From the NCBI RefSeq assembly GCF_029369745.1, contig NZ_CP120210.1, positions 2,356,001 to 2,420,000 of the forward strand: 64,000 nt of DNA, in the 5' to 3' direction. Under the pieces are notes generated by a model. That model did no database searches and was not told the DNA's origin. It saw only the letters and a program-made list of their open reading frames with translations. The DNA comes from Amycolatopsis sp. QT-25. GTDB taxonomy: Bacteria; Actinomycetota; Actinomycetes; Mycobacteriales; Pseudonocardiaceae. The position numbers and the translations under genes were made by a program. Position 1 is the first letter of the stretch. Each line of letters opens with the position of its first letter. Shown here in pieces: positions 53,149 to 62,565 of this stretch.

Positions 53149-53361
53149 TCACCCCGGTTCGCCACGCGAGGACGGCCAGCCCCGCCGCGACCGCCGCTGT
53201 CTCCCCTGAGCGTCCTGCGCGCTGCCCGGTGGGAGGTGGGCGCCGACTTGGTGCCGCTACAGGGCGGCGCGAACACTTCCCTCGAAACCGCCCGCACCAC
53301 TCTCGACGCCATCGCGACCGCGCCGCCGTCTCTCGTGGCCGCGGCCGACCTTTAGTCTGCG

Positions 53362-54690
53362 ATGGTGCCTGAAGCTTCCGAACTCGACGAGCGCGTCCCG
53401 CCGAAGCGCGTACTCGGCCTCGCCGTGCCCGCGCTCGGCGTCCTCGCCGCCGAACCGCTGTACGTCCTGGTGGACACGGCCGTCGTCGGGCATCTCGGCG
53501 CGCTGCCGTTGGCCGGGCTCGCGGTCGGCGGTGTGGTGCTGTCGCAGGTTTCGAGCCAGCTGACGTTCCTGTCGTACGGCACCACCTCGCGCACGGCGCG
53601 GCTGCACGGCGCCGGACGCCGCGGCGACGCGGTCCGCGAAGGTGTCCAGGCGACCTGGATCGCGGTGCTCGTCGGGCTGGTCGTGATCGTCGCCGGGCAG
53701 CTGCTGGCCGCGCCCATCGCGCGGATCCTCTCCGGGGACGCCGCGATCACCGACGCCGCCGTCTCCTGGCTGCGGATCGCGCTGTTCGGGACGCCGTTCA
53801 TCCTCATCACGATGGCGGGCAACGGCTGGATGCGCGGCGTGCAGGACTCGGCGAAACCGCTGCGCTATGTGCTGGCGGGCAACGGGATCTCCGCCGTGCT
53901 CTGCCCGCTGCTGGTGTACGGCGCGGACTGGGGACTGGAAGGTTCGGCGATCGCGAACGTCGTCGCGCAGGTGATCTCGGCGTCACTGTTCATCGTGGCC
54001 CTGGTGCGGGAGCGGGTCGGGCTGCGCCCGGAGCCGCAGGTGATGCGCGCCCAGCTCGGTCTCGGCCGGGACCTGGTGCTGCGCAGTCTCGCCTTCCAGG
54101 CGTGTTTCGTCTCCGCCGCCGCGGTCGCCGCGCGGACGTCCACCGAGGCCGTCGGCGCGCATCAGATCGTGTTGCAGCTGTGGACGTTCCTCGCACTCGT
54201 CCTGGACTCGCTGGCCATCGCCGCGCAGTCGCTCGTGGGCGCCGCCCTGGGCGCCGGTGCGAGCCGACGGGCACGCGGGGTGTCGAACCAGATCACCGGG
54301 TACGGCCTGATTTTCGGCTGTTTCCTCGGTGTCGTGTTCGCGTCGGTGGCCGGGGTGCTGCCGCAGGTGTTCACCTCGGACGCGGCCGTGCTCGGGCAGA
54401 TCCCGCACGCGTGGTGGTTCTTCGTCGCGCTGCAACCGATCGCCGGGGTGGTGTTCGCGCTGGACGGCGTCCTGCTCGGCGCGGGCGACGTCGCCTTCCT
54501 GCGCAACGCGACGTTGCTGAGCGCGGCGCTGGGGTTCCTGCCGCTGATCTGGCTGTCGCTCGCGTTCGGCTGGGGGCTGGCTGGGATCTGGACCGGCCTC
54601 TCGCTGTTCATGCTGTTGCGGCTGGCGACGGTGCTGGTGCGGTGGCGCTCGGGGCGATGGGCCGTGGAGGGCGCCGTCCGCACCGCCTGA
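53362..54690 (+). CDS. dinF: MATE-family efflux transporter, DinF-like
   Basis: 442 residues, 12 helices. MATE repeats begin VLGLAVPALGVLAAEPLYVL and, in the second half, LVLRSLAFQACFVSAAAVAA; VDTAVVGHLGALPLAGLAVG is the DinF-branch hallmark. Exports drugs or oxidised compounds against Na or H. Same position downstream of nrnA as the mycobacterial dinF gene, although separated here by the TetR/hydrolase/MarR block. Confidence 0.9.
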   Translation: MVPEASELDERVPPKRVLGLAVPALGVLAAEPLYVLVDTAVVGHLGALPLAGLAVGGVVLSQVSSQLTFLSYGTTSRTARLHGAGRRGDAVREGVQATWIAVLVGLVVIVAGQLLAAPIARILSGDAAITDAAVSWLRIALFGTPFILITMAGNGWMRGVQDSAKPLRYVLAGNGISAVLCPLLVYGADWGLEGSAIANVVAQVISASLFIVALVRERVGLRPEPQVMRAQLGLGRDLVLRSLAFQACFVSAAAVAARTSTEAVGAHQIVLQLWTFLALVLDSLAIAAQSLVGAALGAGASRRARGVSNQITGYGLIFGCFLGVVFASVAGVLPQVFTSDAAVLGQIPHAWWFFVALQPIAGVVFALDGVLLGAGDVAFLRNATLLSAALGFLPLIWLSLAFGWGLAGIWTGLSLFMLLRLATVLVRWRSGRWAVEGAVRTA

Positions 54691-54751
54691 CCCCGCAATC
54701 AGTCACCTGTTTGCGTCCCGACCCCCCGCAATCAGGTGGCTGATTGCGGGG
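54691..54751. terminator. Hairpin terminator after dinF
   Basis: 19-bp arms CCCCGCAATCAGTCACCTG and complement (one G-U pair), loop 23 bases, starting directly after the dinF stop. Confidence 0.8.
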
Positions 54752-54884
54752 GTGGCGGGCAGGGCTGTGGCGAAAACCACCTGGGTAACGGCTAGGTTTC
54801 ATCGTTGCTTAGGGGTTACAACTGGATGAGGCGGCAGCGCGGGCGTCTTTTGTTGCCCGGAGCCGTTCTCGAGGAGGAAACACT

Positions 54885-56195
54885 GTGACAGGCCGAGCCA
54901 CCCGCCGGTCCTGGTTCATCTGGTTCGCCGCCGTCACCGTCTACCTTCTCGCCGTCTTTCACCGCACGTCGTTCGGCGTCGCCGGTCTCCAGGCCGCCGA
55001 CCGCTTCGGCGTCGGCGCGGCCGCGCTCGGCACGTTCACCGTGCTGCAGGTCGGCGTCTACGCCGCGATGCAGATCCCCACCGGTGTCCTCGTCGACCGC
55101 CACGGCCCGCGCCGCGTGCTCACCGGCGCCGTGTTCTTCCTCGGCCTCGGACAGATCCTGCTCGCCGTCGCCGATTCCTATCCGCTCGGCCTGCTCGCCC
55201 GCGCCGTCGTCGGCTTCGGCGACGCGCTGACCTTCGTGAGCATCCTGCGGCTGATCGCCGCACACTTCCCCGGTCGCCAGTACGCGCTGATCGCCGCGTC
55301 GACCGGGGCGATCGGTTACGTCGGCAACCTCGCCGCGACCCTTCCGCTGGGCTTGCTGCTCGACGGTCCCGGGTGGACCCCGACATTCTTCGCCGTCGGC
55401 CTGGTGACCGCGTTGTACACCGCCGTCGTCGCCCTCCGCGTCGAAGACATCCCGCGCGGTATGCCGGAGCCCGTCCGCGAGAAGGTGCCTCCGAAGGTGC
55501 TGGGCCGTCAGGTCGCCGAAGCGTGGCGCACCCCGGGGACCCGGCTGGGATTCTGGGTGCACTTCAGCACGATGTTCGCCCCCAACGTGCTGACGATGCT
55601 GTGGGGAGTCCCTTTCCTGGTACAGGGTCAGGGATATCCGAAGGCCACCGCGAGTTCGCTGCTGATCGTCTTCGTGTTCGGCTCGATGATCGGCGGCCCG
55701 ATCGTCGGCGGCCTGATCGGACGGCGGCCGTCGCTGCGGATGCCGCTCGTCGGCGGGTACATCGGCGGCGCCGCGGTGATGTGGGCGGTCCTGCTCGGCT
55801 GGAGCGGGACGGTCCCGGTCGCGGTGCTGGTCCCCGCGTTCGCGTTCCTCTCCCTCGGCGGCCCCGCGTCGATGATCGGCTTCGCGCTGGCGCGGGACTA
55901 CAACCCGCTCGCACGGGTCGGCACCGCGACCGGTGTCGTGAACGTCGGCGGTTTCGTCGCCACGACGATCTCGGCGCTCGCGGTCGGCGTGCTGCTGGAG
56001 TGGACGGGCGGCACGTTCCGCCTGGCGCTGCTGTCGGTCATGGTGGTGCTCGCGTTCGGCACGTTCCGGATGCTCGTGTGGTGGCGGCGCACCCGCGCCG
56101 TGCTGTTCGAGGCCGAGGCCCGGGGCGAAGAGATCCCGGTGCAGATCCGGCGCCGCCGCTGGGACACCGAAGCACCGCTGCCCGTCTCTTCCTAG
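54885..56195 (+). CDS. MFS transporter (12 helices)
   Basis: 436 residues. Motif A in TGVLVDRHGPRRVL; the second half repeats with GGLIGRRPSLRMPLVGGYIG. The family looks like the sugar-phosphate/anion or drug group; no specific substrate can be assigned. GTG start with GAGGAGGAAAC upstream. A basic cytoplasmic tail (VQIRRRRWDTE) ends it. It lies between dinF and truB as an extra gene. Confidence 0.85.
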   Translation: MTGRATRRSWFIWFAAVTVYLLAVFHRTSFGVAGLQAADRFGVGAAALGTFTVLQVGVYAAMQIPTGVLVDRHGPRRVLTGAVFFLGLGQILLAVADSYPLGLLARAVVGFGDALTFVSILRLIAAHFPGRQYALIAASTGAIGYVGNLAATLPLGLLLDGPGWTPTFFAVGLVTALYTAVVALRVEDIPRGMPEPVREKVPPKVLGRQVAEAWRTPGTRLGFWVHFSTMFAPNVLTMLWGVPFLVQGQGYPKATASSLLIVFVFGSMIGGPIVGGLIGRRPSLRMPLVGGYIGGAAVMWAVLLGWSGTVPVAVLVPAFAFLSLGGPASMIGFALARDYNPLARVGTATGVVNVGGFVATTISALAVGVLLEWTGGTFRLALLSVMVVLAFGTFRMLVWWRRTRAVLFEAEARGEEIPVQIRRRRWDTEAPLPVSS

Positions 56196-56209
56196 CGGGA
56201 GGGCGGGCT

Positions 56210-56251
56210 GAAGGACGCTTTCCCGCCTGCACTCGGGTGAAAGCGTCCTTC
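56210..56251. terminator. Hairpin terminator after the MFS gene
   Basis: Perfect 13-bp stem GAAGGACGCTTTC with a 16-base loop, 15 bases after the stop. Confidence 0.7.
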
Positions 56252-56316
56252 GCCGCGTGAGACGCGGGGAAAGTCCCCTTCAGCCCCGCCCGGGACCGAA
56301 AGATAGGGTTCGGCCC

Positions 56317-57240
56317 GTGTCGCGCCCCCATCAGGCTCAAGCCAAGAAACGTCCCGCCCCGCCGCCCGGTCTCGTCATCGTCGACAAGCCGTCCGGGATG
56401 ACCTCCCACGACGTCGTCGCCAGGGCGCGGCGCTTCATGGGCACCCGCAAGGTCGGGCACGCCGGCACCCTCGACCCGATGGCCACCGGCGTGCTGGTGC
56501 TGGGCATCGAACGCGCGACGAAACTCCTCGGCCATCTCGCCCTGGACCGCAAGACCTACCTCGCGACCCTCTCCTTGGGGCTGTCCACCACGACCGACGA
56601 CGCCGAGGGCGAACCGATCGCCGAAGCCGCCCCGGACGTCGTCGAAAAGATCACCGACGACGCGATCGCCGCCGGGATCGCCGCGCTGACCGGCGACATC
56701 CAGCAGGTGCCCAGCGCGGTCAGCGCGGTCAAGATCGACGGCAAACGCGCCTACGCCAGGGTCCGCGCCGGCGAAGAGGTCGTGATCCCGCCGCGTCCGG
56801 TCACCGTGCACCGCTTCGATCTGCTCGCCACCCGCCGCGAGGCGGGCCGGATCGAACTCGACGCCGTCGTCGAGTGTTCGTCCGGGACCTACGTGCGGGC
56901 GCTGGCCCGCGACCTCGGCGCCGGGCTCGGCGCCGGCGGGCATCTGCTCGCGTTGCGGCGCACCACGGTCGGGCCGTTCACGCTCGCCAAGGCCCGCACT
57001 CTCGATCAGCTCGAAGACGAGCCGGAACTGTCGCTGGACCTCGACGCCGCCGTCGCCGCCGCGTTCCCGCGCCGCGATCTGGACGTCCGCATGGCACAGG
57101 CGGTCCGCTATGGACAGCGGGTGCCGGCGGCCGGGATCCCGGGCACCTACGGGATGTTCGGACCGGACGGCCGGGTGCTCGCACTCGCCGCGGACGAAGG
57201 CGAACTGGCCCGCTCGGTGGTCGTGCTGCTGCCCGCCTAG
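56317..57240 (+). CDS. truB: tRNA pseudouridine-55 synthase TruB
   Basis: 307 residues. LVIVDKPSGMTSHDVVARAR, catalytic Asp in GHAGTLDPMATGVLVLG, then VPSAVSAVKIDGKRAYARVR and SSGTYVRALARDLG: the complete TruB signature. Modifies U55 in the tRNA T loop. GTG 56317 start. A C-terminal PUA-like part follows from about residue 240. ribF lies 217 bases on, after a hairpin. Confidence 0.96.
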   Translation: MSRPHQAQAKKRPAPPPGLVIVDKPSGMTSHDVVARARRFMGTRKVGHAGTLDPMATGVLVLGIERATKLLGHLALDRKTYLATLSLGLSTTTDDAEGEPIAEAAPDVVEKITDDAIAAGIAALTGDIQQVPSAVSAVKIDGKRAYARVRAGEEVVIPPRPVTVHRFDLLATRREAGRIELDAVVECSSGTYVRALARDLGAGLGAGGHLLALRRTTVGPFTLAKARTLDQLEDEPELSLDLDAAVAAAFPRRDLDVRMAQAVRYGQRVPAAGIPGTYGMFGPDGRVLALAADEGELARSVVVLLPA

Positions 57241-57300
57241 TGTCCGTCCGCGCACCCGCGTCCGCGATCGACGACGGCAGGACGCTGCTTGGTCGGCCTC

Positions 57301-57329
57301 GTCAGGACGGTGGGGCAAGGCGTCCTGAC
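57301..57329 (+). terminator. Hairpin after truB
   Basis: Perfect 9-bp stem GTCAGGACG with an 11-base loop in the truB-ribF gap; moderate terminator candidate. Confidence 0.55.
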
Positions 57330-57457
57330 GCCGCGATGGCGGGGCCTTCGGCCGGGGCGGGCGCACGCGTCGGTCGCTTTCCGGGGTGCCTCCTCGGCTT
57401 TCGCCGACTGGCACCTAGGGTGGTGCACGGAGCAGGCCTGGAGGAGACGGGGCACAA

Positions 57458-58420
57458 GTGCAGCGTTGGCGTGGTTTGGGTGACCTTCCCGGGAGCTGGG
57501 GACGGTGTGTGGTGACGATCGGCGTCTTCGACGGCGTGCACCGCGGTCATCAGGAGCTGATCTCGAGAACGGTCCGCGCCGCCGCCGAACGCGACGTGCC
57601 GAGTGTGGTGCTGACCTTCGACCCGCATCCCTCGGAGGTGATCCGGCCCGGCAGCCATCCCGCGCAGCTGACCACGTTGCGCCGCAAGGCGGAACTGGTC
57701 GAGGGCCTGGGCGTCGACGTCTTTTGCGTACTGCCGTTCACCCTGGAACTGTCGAGGCTGACAGCGCACGAATTCGTGCACGAGGTCCTCGTGGACAAAC
57801 TGCACGCGGCCGCGGTGATCGTCGGGGAGAACTTCACCTTCGGCGCCAAGGCCGCCGGTGACGTCGATCTCCTCCGCACGCTGGGGAAGCGGTTCGGTTT
57901 CGTCGCGTACGGCGCGGAACTGCAGGGGCTGCTCGCACAGCAGCAGACCGAGAACGAGATCACCTTCTCCTCGACCTACGTCCGCTCGTGCATCGACGCC
58001 GGGGACGTCGTCGCGGCGTCCGAAGCGCTCGGCAGGCCGCACCGGCTGGAGGGCATCGTCGTCCGGGGTGACGGCCGGGGGCACGATCTCGGTTATCCGA
58101 CGGCGAACCTGTCGACGCCGCGGTTCGCGGCGGTGCCCGCCGACGGTGTCTACGGCGCCTGGTTCACCCGTTCGTCGGATTCCGGCCGCCGGCTGCGCGC
58201 CGCGGTGTCGGTCGGGACCAATCCGACCTTCTCGGGCCGGGAGCGCACAGTCGAGGCCTTCGTCCTCGACATCGACGAGGATTTCTACGGGCAGCACGTC
58301 GCGCTCGATTTCGTCGCCAAGCTGCGGGATCAGGTCCGTTTCCCGACGTCGGAAGGTCTGGTGAAGCAGATCGACGAGGACGTCGCCCGGACCAGGGACC
58401 TGCTCGGCGCGCGGGACTGA
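57458..58420 (+). CDS. ribF: Bifunctional riboflavin kinase / FAD synthetase
   Basis: 320 residues. The N-terminal FMN adenylyltransferase half has VTIGVFDGVHRGHQELI and STYVRSCIDAGDV; the C-terminal kinase half has GHDLGYPTANL and VSVGTNPTF, ending with FVAKLRDQVRFP. It makes FMN then FAD from riboflavin. GTG 57458 start. No FMN riboswitch seen upstream. Confidence 0.96.
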   Translation: MQRWRGLGDLPGSWGRCVVTIGVFDGVHRGHQELISRTVRAAAERDVPSVVLTFDPHPSEVIRPGSHPAQLTTLRRKAELVEGLGVDVFCVLPFTLELSRLTAHEFVHEVLVDKLHAAAVIVGENFTFGAKAAGDVDLLRTLGKRFGFVAYGAELQGLLAQQQTENEITFSSTYVRSCIDAGDVVAASEALGRPHRLEGIVVRGDGRGHDLGYPTANLSTPRFAAVPADGVYGAWFTRSSDSGRRLRAAVSVGTNPTFSGRERTVEAFVLDIDEDFYGQHVALDFVAKLRDQVRFPTSEGLVKQIDEDVARTRDLLGARD

Positions 58421-58534
58421 TCGTTTCGGCCCTGGCCGGACGACAATCGGCAAACACGCCCGCCCACGTGCGGTCCGGTGGCAAGATGTCACGGACCGCG
58501 CAGGGCGTTCGACGGGGTTAGGGGAGCGGACCAG

Positions 58535-59017
58535 GTGGAGGACCACAAGATCGTCCAGCGGAACATCGCGCTGCAGAAGGAGTGGTACGGGGAGCCGCTC
58601 GGCGATCGCGTGCGGAGACTGGTCGTCGCCTTCGACATCTCCCAGGCCTTCCTCGCCGAGGTCCTCGGCATCAGCGCGCCCATGCTCAGCCAGGTGATGA
58701 GCGGGCGCCGCGCGAAGATCGGGAACCCGGTCGTCCTCGCCAAGATGATCATGCTGGAGCGCAAGGTCCTGGTGCCGGCGGTCGCCGCGGGGGACCGCAA
58801 GGCCATGCAGGAGGCGCTCGAAGACGTCCGCGATTCGCGGCCGACGGTGGGCAGGGACAGCATCCCGGTCGGCGCCGTCGCCGACGACCAGGGTGTGCTC
58901 GTAGCGCTGCGTGACATCGGCGAGGACGAAGACCTGACCGAAGCCGCGAAGCTCCTCGACGACAATTTTCCCGCGTTGGCGGACCTGCTGCGCCGCGCCG
59001 CGAGGAGCGGATCCTGA
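58535..59017 (+). CDS. HTH DNA-binding protein between ribF and rpsO
   Basis: 160 residues. HTH near residues 35-65: DISQAFLAEVLGISAPMLSQ then VMSGRRAKIGNP, an XRE-like fold; the rest is helical with an acidic middle and EAAKLLDDNFPALADLLRRA at the end. Proteins of this kind recur beside ribF in actinobacteria (from memory); role unknown. GTG 58535 with GGGGAG upstream is preferred over a longer frame from 58478. Confidence 0.78.
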   Translation: MEDHKIVQRNIALQKEWYGEPLGDRVRRLVVAFDISQAFLAEVLGISAPMLSQVMSGRRAKIGNPVVLAKMIMLERKVLVPAVAAGDRKAMQEALEDVRDSRPTVGRDSIPVGAVADDQGVLVALRDIGEDEDLTEAAKLLDDNFPALADLLRRAARSGS

Positions 59018-59057
59018 CGTGACTCGCGAGTCACGCTGAGCACGCGAGTCACGCGCC

Positions 59058-59567
59058 ATGACCCTCTTCAGTGCGTTGATTCCCCCGGAAGGCGTCCTCG
59101 ACGAGGTCGCCGCCGCGCTGGGTGCGCCCGAGGCCGACGGTTTCCGCTGGTCAACGCGGGCGGACCGGCACATCACCCTCGCTTTCTACGGCGAAGGAGA
59201 CGCGGACGAGCGGGACGAGTGGCTCGCCGGACGGCTGGCCGTCGCGGACCCGATCGACCTCCGGCTGGAAAAGGCCGCGACATTTCCCGGGGTGCTGTGG
59301 TTGAGTGTGGCCGGAACCGGGCTCCCCGAGCTGGCCGCGATGGCCGGTGCGGGGAGTGAAGGCAGGCCGTACGTGGCCCACCTGACACTGGCCCGCTTCC
59401 CCCGCGACCGGCCGGAAGCCGCGAGCGCGTGGGTGGAGCGGCTGGCCGGGTTCACCAGTGAGACCTGGACGGCGACCGAAGCCGTTCTGATGAGCAGTGA
59501 CCGTGCGCAAGGGTCGTCGCGCTACCGGGCGATCCGGACGTACGCGTTGGACCACGCCCGCGCCTGA
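59058..59567 (+). CDS. 2H phosphoesterase, 2'-5' RNA ligase-like (ThpR)
   Basis: 169 residues with two HxT motifs in HITLAFYG and HLTLARFP, the pair that defines the 2H phosphoesterase superfamily; such bacterial proteins open 2',3'-cyclic phosphates (ThpR/LigT). Starts MTLFSALIPPE. Between the HTH gene and rpsO, perhaps linked to RNA turnover with pnp (inference). Confidence 0.88.
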   Translation: MTLFSALIPPEGVLDEVAAALGAPEADGFRWSTRADRHITLAFYGEGDADERDEWLAGRLAVADPIDLRLEKAATFPGVLWLSVAGTGLPELAAMAGAGSEGRPYVAHLTLARFPRDRPEAASAWVERLAGFTSETWTATEAVLMSSDRAQGSSRYRAIRTYALDHARA

Positions 59568-59695
59568 AGCCGCTGATCACGAGGCTGGTAGCCTTCACGA
59601 TCGGGTCCGGCTGCAGTCCGTGGCGGCCGTGACCGTCTCACCCGGCGTGAAGACATCGTCCGGGCCGCACGGCACAGATAGCTAGGAGCACCACA

Positions 59696-59965
59696 GTGGC
59701 GTTGTCCACCGAAGAAAAGAAGTCGATCCTTGCCGAGTACGGCGTGCACGACTCGGACACCGGATCCCCCGAGGCCCAGGTCGCGCTGCTGACCAAGCGC
59801 ATCGTCGGCCTCACCGAGCACCTCAAGGCTCACAAGCACGACCACCACTCCCGTCGCGGGCTTCTGCTGCTGGTCGGCCGCCGCCGCCGGCTGCTGAACT
59901 ACGTGATGAAGGTGGACATCGAGCGTTACCGTGCGCTGATCCAGCGTCTCGGCCTGCGCCGATAG
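59696..59965 (+). CDS. rpsO: 30S ribosomal protein S15
   Basis: 89 residues. [55 protein letters not shown] and [12 protein letters not shown] are the full S15 signature. Binds 16S RNA early in 30S assembly. GTG start with TAGGAG upstream. A strong hairpin follows, before pnp. Confidence 0.98.
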   Translation: MALSTEEKKSILAEYGVHDSDTGSPEAQVALLTKRIVGLTEHLKAHKHDHHSRRGLLLLVGRRRRLLNYVMKVDIERYRALIQRLGLRR

Positions 59966-59972
59966 CTCGAAC

Positions 59973-60009
59973 CCGAGGGGGAGTGACCACACCGGTCGCT
60001 CCCCCTCGG
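59973..60009 (+). terminator. Hairpin after rpsO
   Basis: 16-bp stem CCGAGGGGGAGTGACC with one G-U pair and a 5-base loop, directly after rpsO. May terminate most transcripts or mark RNase processing before pnp, as in other rpsO-pnp regions. Confidence 0.8.
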
Positions 60010-60037
60010 TCTGAAGGACACAGGCGCGAGCGCGCAC

Positions 60038-60178
60038 GAGGAACCGTCCGCCGGTCCTCGGTAGTGGTTCCCGGGCAACGGCCCGGGGGCTTCGATCGAA
60101 GACCGGCATCACTCCTCGAGCGTCCGCAGGCGAAACAGGTCCCAGGGTGGGAGACTCGCGCCGTTACGAAGGATCAAA
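60038..60178 (+). promoter_or_regulatory. Structured pnp leader
   Basis: The rpsO-pnp gap contains several local hairpins, including CGAGGA/TCCTCG around 60038-60063 and a CCCGGG...CCCGGG block near 60070-60090. In other bacteria the pnp leader is cut by RNase III and used for autoregulation by PNPase. That role here is inference. Confidence 0.4.
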
Positions 60179-60194
60179 AGAGGAGACACACCCT

Positions 60195-62471
60195 ATGACC
60201 GACTCCACCGGAGTCACCGTGCACGAAACCGAAGCCGTGATCGACAACGGCCGTTTCGGCACTCGCACCGTTCGCTTCGAGACCGGCCGTCTGGCCCGTC
60301 AGGCCGCCGGCGCCGTCGTCGCGTACCTCGACGAAGAGACCATGCTGCTCTCGGCGACCACCGCGTCGAAGCACCCGAAGGACCACTTCGACTTCTTCCC
60401 GCTGACCGTGGACGTCGAGGAGCGGATGTACGCCGCCGGACGCATCCCCGGCGCGTTCTTCCGCCGCGAGGGTCGCCCGTCGACCGACGCGATCCTGACC
60501 TGCCGCCTGATCGACCGGCCGCTGCGCCCGTCGTTCGCCGACGGTCTCCGCAACGAGATCCAGGTCGTCATCACCGTCCAGAGCCTCAACCCGGACGACC
60601 CCTACGACGTGCTCGCGATCAACGCGGCCTCGGCCTCGACCCAGATCGCCGGCCTGCCGTTCTCCGGCCCGGTCGGCGGCGTCCGCGTCGCGCTGATCGA
60701 GGGCCAGTGGGTCGCGTTCCCGACCTGGAAGCAGCTGGAAGAGGCCACCTTCAACATGGTGGTCGCCGGCCGCATGGTCAACACAGGCGGTGACGGCTCT
60801 TCTAGTGACATTGCGATCATGATGGTCGAGGCCGAGGGCACCGAGCGCACGCTCGACCTGATCGCCGACGGTGGCAAGGCGCCGGACGAGATCGCCGTCG
60901 CCGAGGGCCTCGAGGCCGCGAAGCCGTTCATCAAGGTGCTGTGCGAGGCCCAGCAGCAGCTGGCCGAGCTGGCCGCCAAGCCGACCGGCGAGTTCCCGGT
61001 CTTCCTGGCCTACGAGCAGGACGCCTTCGACGCCGTCGCCGCCATCGCGACCGACGACCTCGCGAACGCCCTGACCATCGCGGGCAAGCAGGACCGTGAC
61101 AACGCGACCGACCAGGTCAAGGCCGCGGTACTGGAGAAGGTCGGCCTCGGTGAGGGCGAAGCCTTCCAGGGCCGTGAGAAGGAGATCGGCGCGGCGTTCA
61201 AGGCCCTGTCGAAGAAGATCATGCGCAAGCGTGTCCTCACGGACAAGATCCGCATGGACGGCCGCGGCCTGACCGACATCCGGTCGCTCGCCGCCGAGGT
61301 CGCCGTGATCCCGCGGGCGCACGGTTCCGCGCTGTTCGAGCGTGGCGAGACCCAGATCCTGGGCGTCACCACGCTGAACATGCTCCGCATGGAGCAGCAG
61401 ATCGACTCGCTCTCCCCGGAGACCACGAAGCGGTATCTGCACCACTACAACTTCCCGCCGTTCTCGACCGGCGAGACCGGCCGCGTCGGTTCGCCGAAGC
61501 GGCGCGAGATCGGCCACGGCATGCTCGCCGAGCGCGCCCTGGTCCCGGTCCTGCCGAAGCGTGACGAGTTCCCGTACGCGATCCGTCAGGTCTCCGAGGC
61601 GCTGGGCTCCAACGGCTCCACCTCGATGGGCTCGGTCTGCGCCTCGACCATGGCGCTGCTGAACGCGGGTGTCCCGCTGAAGGCGCCGGTCGCCGGCATC
61701 GCCATGGGCCTGATCTCCGACGAGGTCGACGGTGAGACCCGCTACGTCGCGCTGACCGACATCCTCGGTGCCGAGGACGCCATGGGCGACATGGACTTCA
61801 AGGTCGCCGGCACCAAGGACATCATCACCGCCCTGCAACTCGACACGAAGCTCGACGGCATCCCGTCGGAGGTGCTCGCGGCCGCGTTGAAGCAGGCGAA
61901 GGACGCTCGCCTCACCATCCTGGAGGTCATCGCCGAGGCGATCGACAGCCCGGACGAGATGAGCCCGTTCGCCCCGCGCGTCACCAGCGTGAAGATCCCG
62001 GTGGACAAGATCGGCGAGGTCATCGGCCCGAAGGGCAAGATGATCAACTCGATCACCGAGGAGACCGGCGCCGACATCTCCATCGAGGACGACGGCACGA
62101 TCTACGTGGGCGCGGCCGACGGCCCGTCGGCGGAGGCGGCGATCGACAAGATCAACGCCATCGCCAACCCGCAGCTGCCCAAGGTCGGCGAGCGTTTCCT
62201 CGGCACCGTGGTGAAGACGGCCGCGTTCGGCGCGTTCGTCTCGCTGCTGCCGGGCAAGGACGGCCTGGTGCACATCTCGAAACTGGGCAACGGCAAGCGG
62301 ATCGCCAAGGTCGAGGACGTGGTCAACGTGGGCGACAAGCTCCGCGTCGAGATCGCCGACATCGACAACCGCGGCAAGATCAGCCTGATCGTGGTCCAGG
62401 AAGAAGACTCGGCGGACGCCAAGGCCGCCGAAGGCGACAAGGCCGAGGCTCCGAAGGCCGACGCCCAGTAG
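60195..62471 (+). CDS. pnp: Polyribonucleotide nucleotidyltransferase (PNPase)
   Basis: 758 residues: two RNase PH-like cores (first with RRAGxx-type [20 protein letters not shown], second with [12 protein letters not shown] and [20 protein letters not shown]), KH domain ([20 protein letters not shown]) and S1 domain ([20 protein letters not shown]), with a charged tail ending EAPKADAQ. Phosphorolytic 3'-5' RNA decay and, in actinomycetes, poly(A) synthesis and ppGpp-linked activity. AGGAG ribosome site before ATG 60195. Confidence 0.98.
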   Translation: MTDSTGVTVHETEAVIDNGRFGTRTVRFETGRLARQAAGAVVAYLDEETMLLSATTASKHPKDHFDFFPLTVDVEERMYAAGRIPGAFFRREGRPSTDAILTCRLIDRPLRPSFADGLRNEIQVVITVQSLNPDDPYDVLAINAASASTQIAGLPFSGPVGGVRVALIEGQWVAFPTWKQLEEATFNMVVAGRMVNTGGDGSSSDIAIMMVEAEGTERTLDLIADGGKAPDEIAVAEGLEAAKPFIKVLCEAQQQLAELAAKPTGEFPVFLAYEQDAFDAVAAIATDDLANALTIAGKQDRDNATDQVKAAVLEKVGLGEGEAFQGREKEIGAAFKALSKKIMRKRVLTDKIRMDGRGLTDIRSLAAEVAVIPRAHGSALFERGETQILGVTTLNMLRMEQQIDSLSPETTKRYLHHYNFPPFSTGETGRVGSPKRREIGHGMLAERALVPVLPKRDEFPYAIRQVSEALGSNGSTSMGSVCASTMALLNAGVPLKAPVAGIAMGLISDEVDGETRYVALTDILGAEDAMGDMDFKVAGTKDIITALQLDTKLDGIPSEVLAAALKQAKDARLTILEVIAEAIDSPDEMSPFAPRVTSVKIPVDKIGEVIGPKGKMINSITEETGADISIEDDGTIYVGAADGPSAEAAIDKINAIANPQLPKVGERFLGTVVKTAAFGAFVSLLPGKDGLVHISKLGNGKRIAKVEDVVNVGDKLRVEIADIDNRGKISLIVVQEEDSADAKAAEGDKAEAPKADAQ

Positions 62472-62497
62472 GTCCGGCCAGATCGGCGTGAACCGTC

Positions 62498-62543
62498 GGG
62501 AAAGGGTCGTTCAGGACGTTTTCCGTCCTGGGCGACCCTTTCC
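62498..62543 (+). terminator. Hairpin after pnp
   Basis: Approximately 20-bp stem (GGAAAGGGTCGTTCAGGACG with G-U pairs) and a TTTTC loop, 27 bases after the pnp stop; probable terminator or attenuator before the M16 gene. Confidence 0.8.
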
Positions 62544-62565
62544 TGACATGTGAGTAAGGGATCCG

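Noticed and set aside
57241..57457. Possible FMN riboswitch before ribF.
   Set aside because: None of the conserved RFN-element blocks is visible; only a simple hairpin is present.
60174..62273. A 699-codon open frame antisense to pnp.
   Set aside because: Shadow of the PNPase gene; His/Arg/Asp-rich and without domains.
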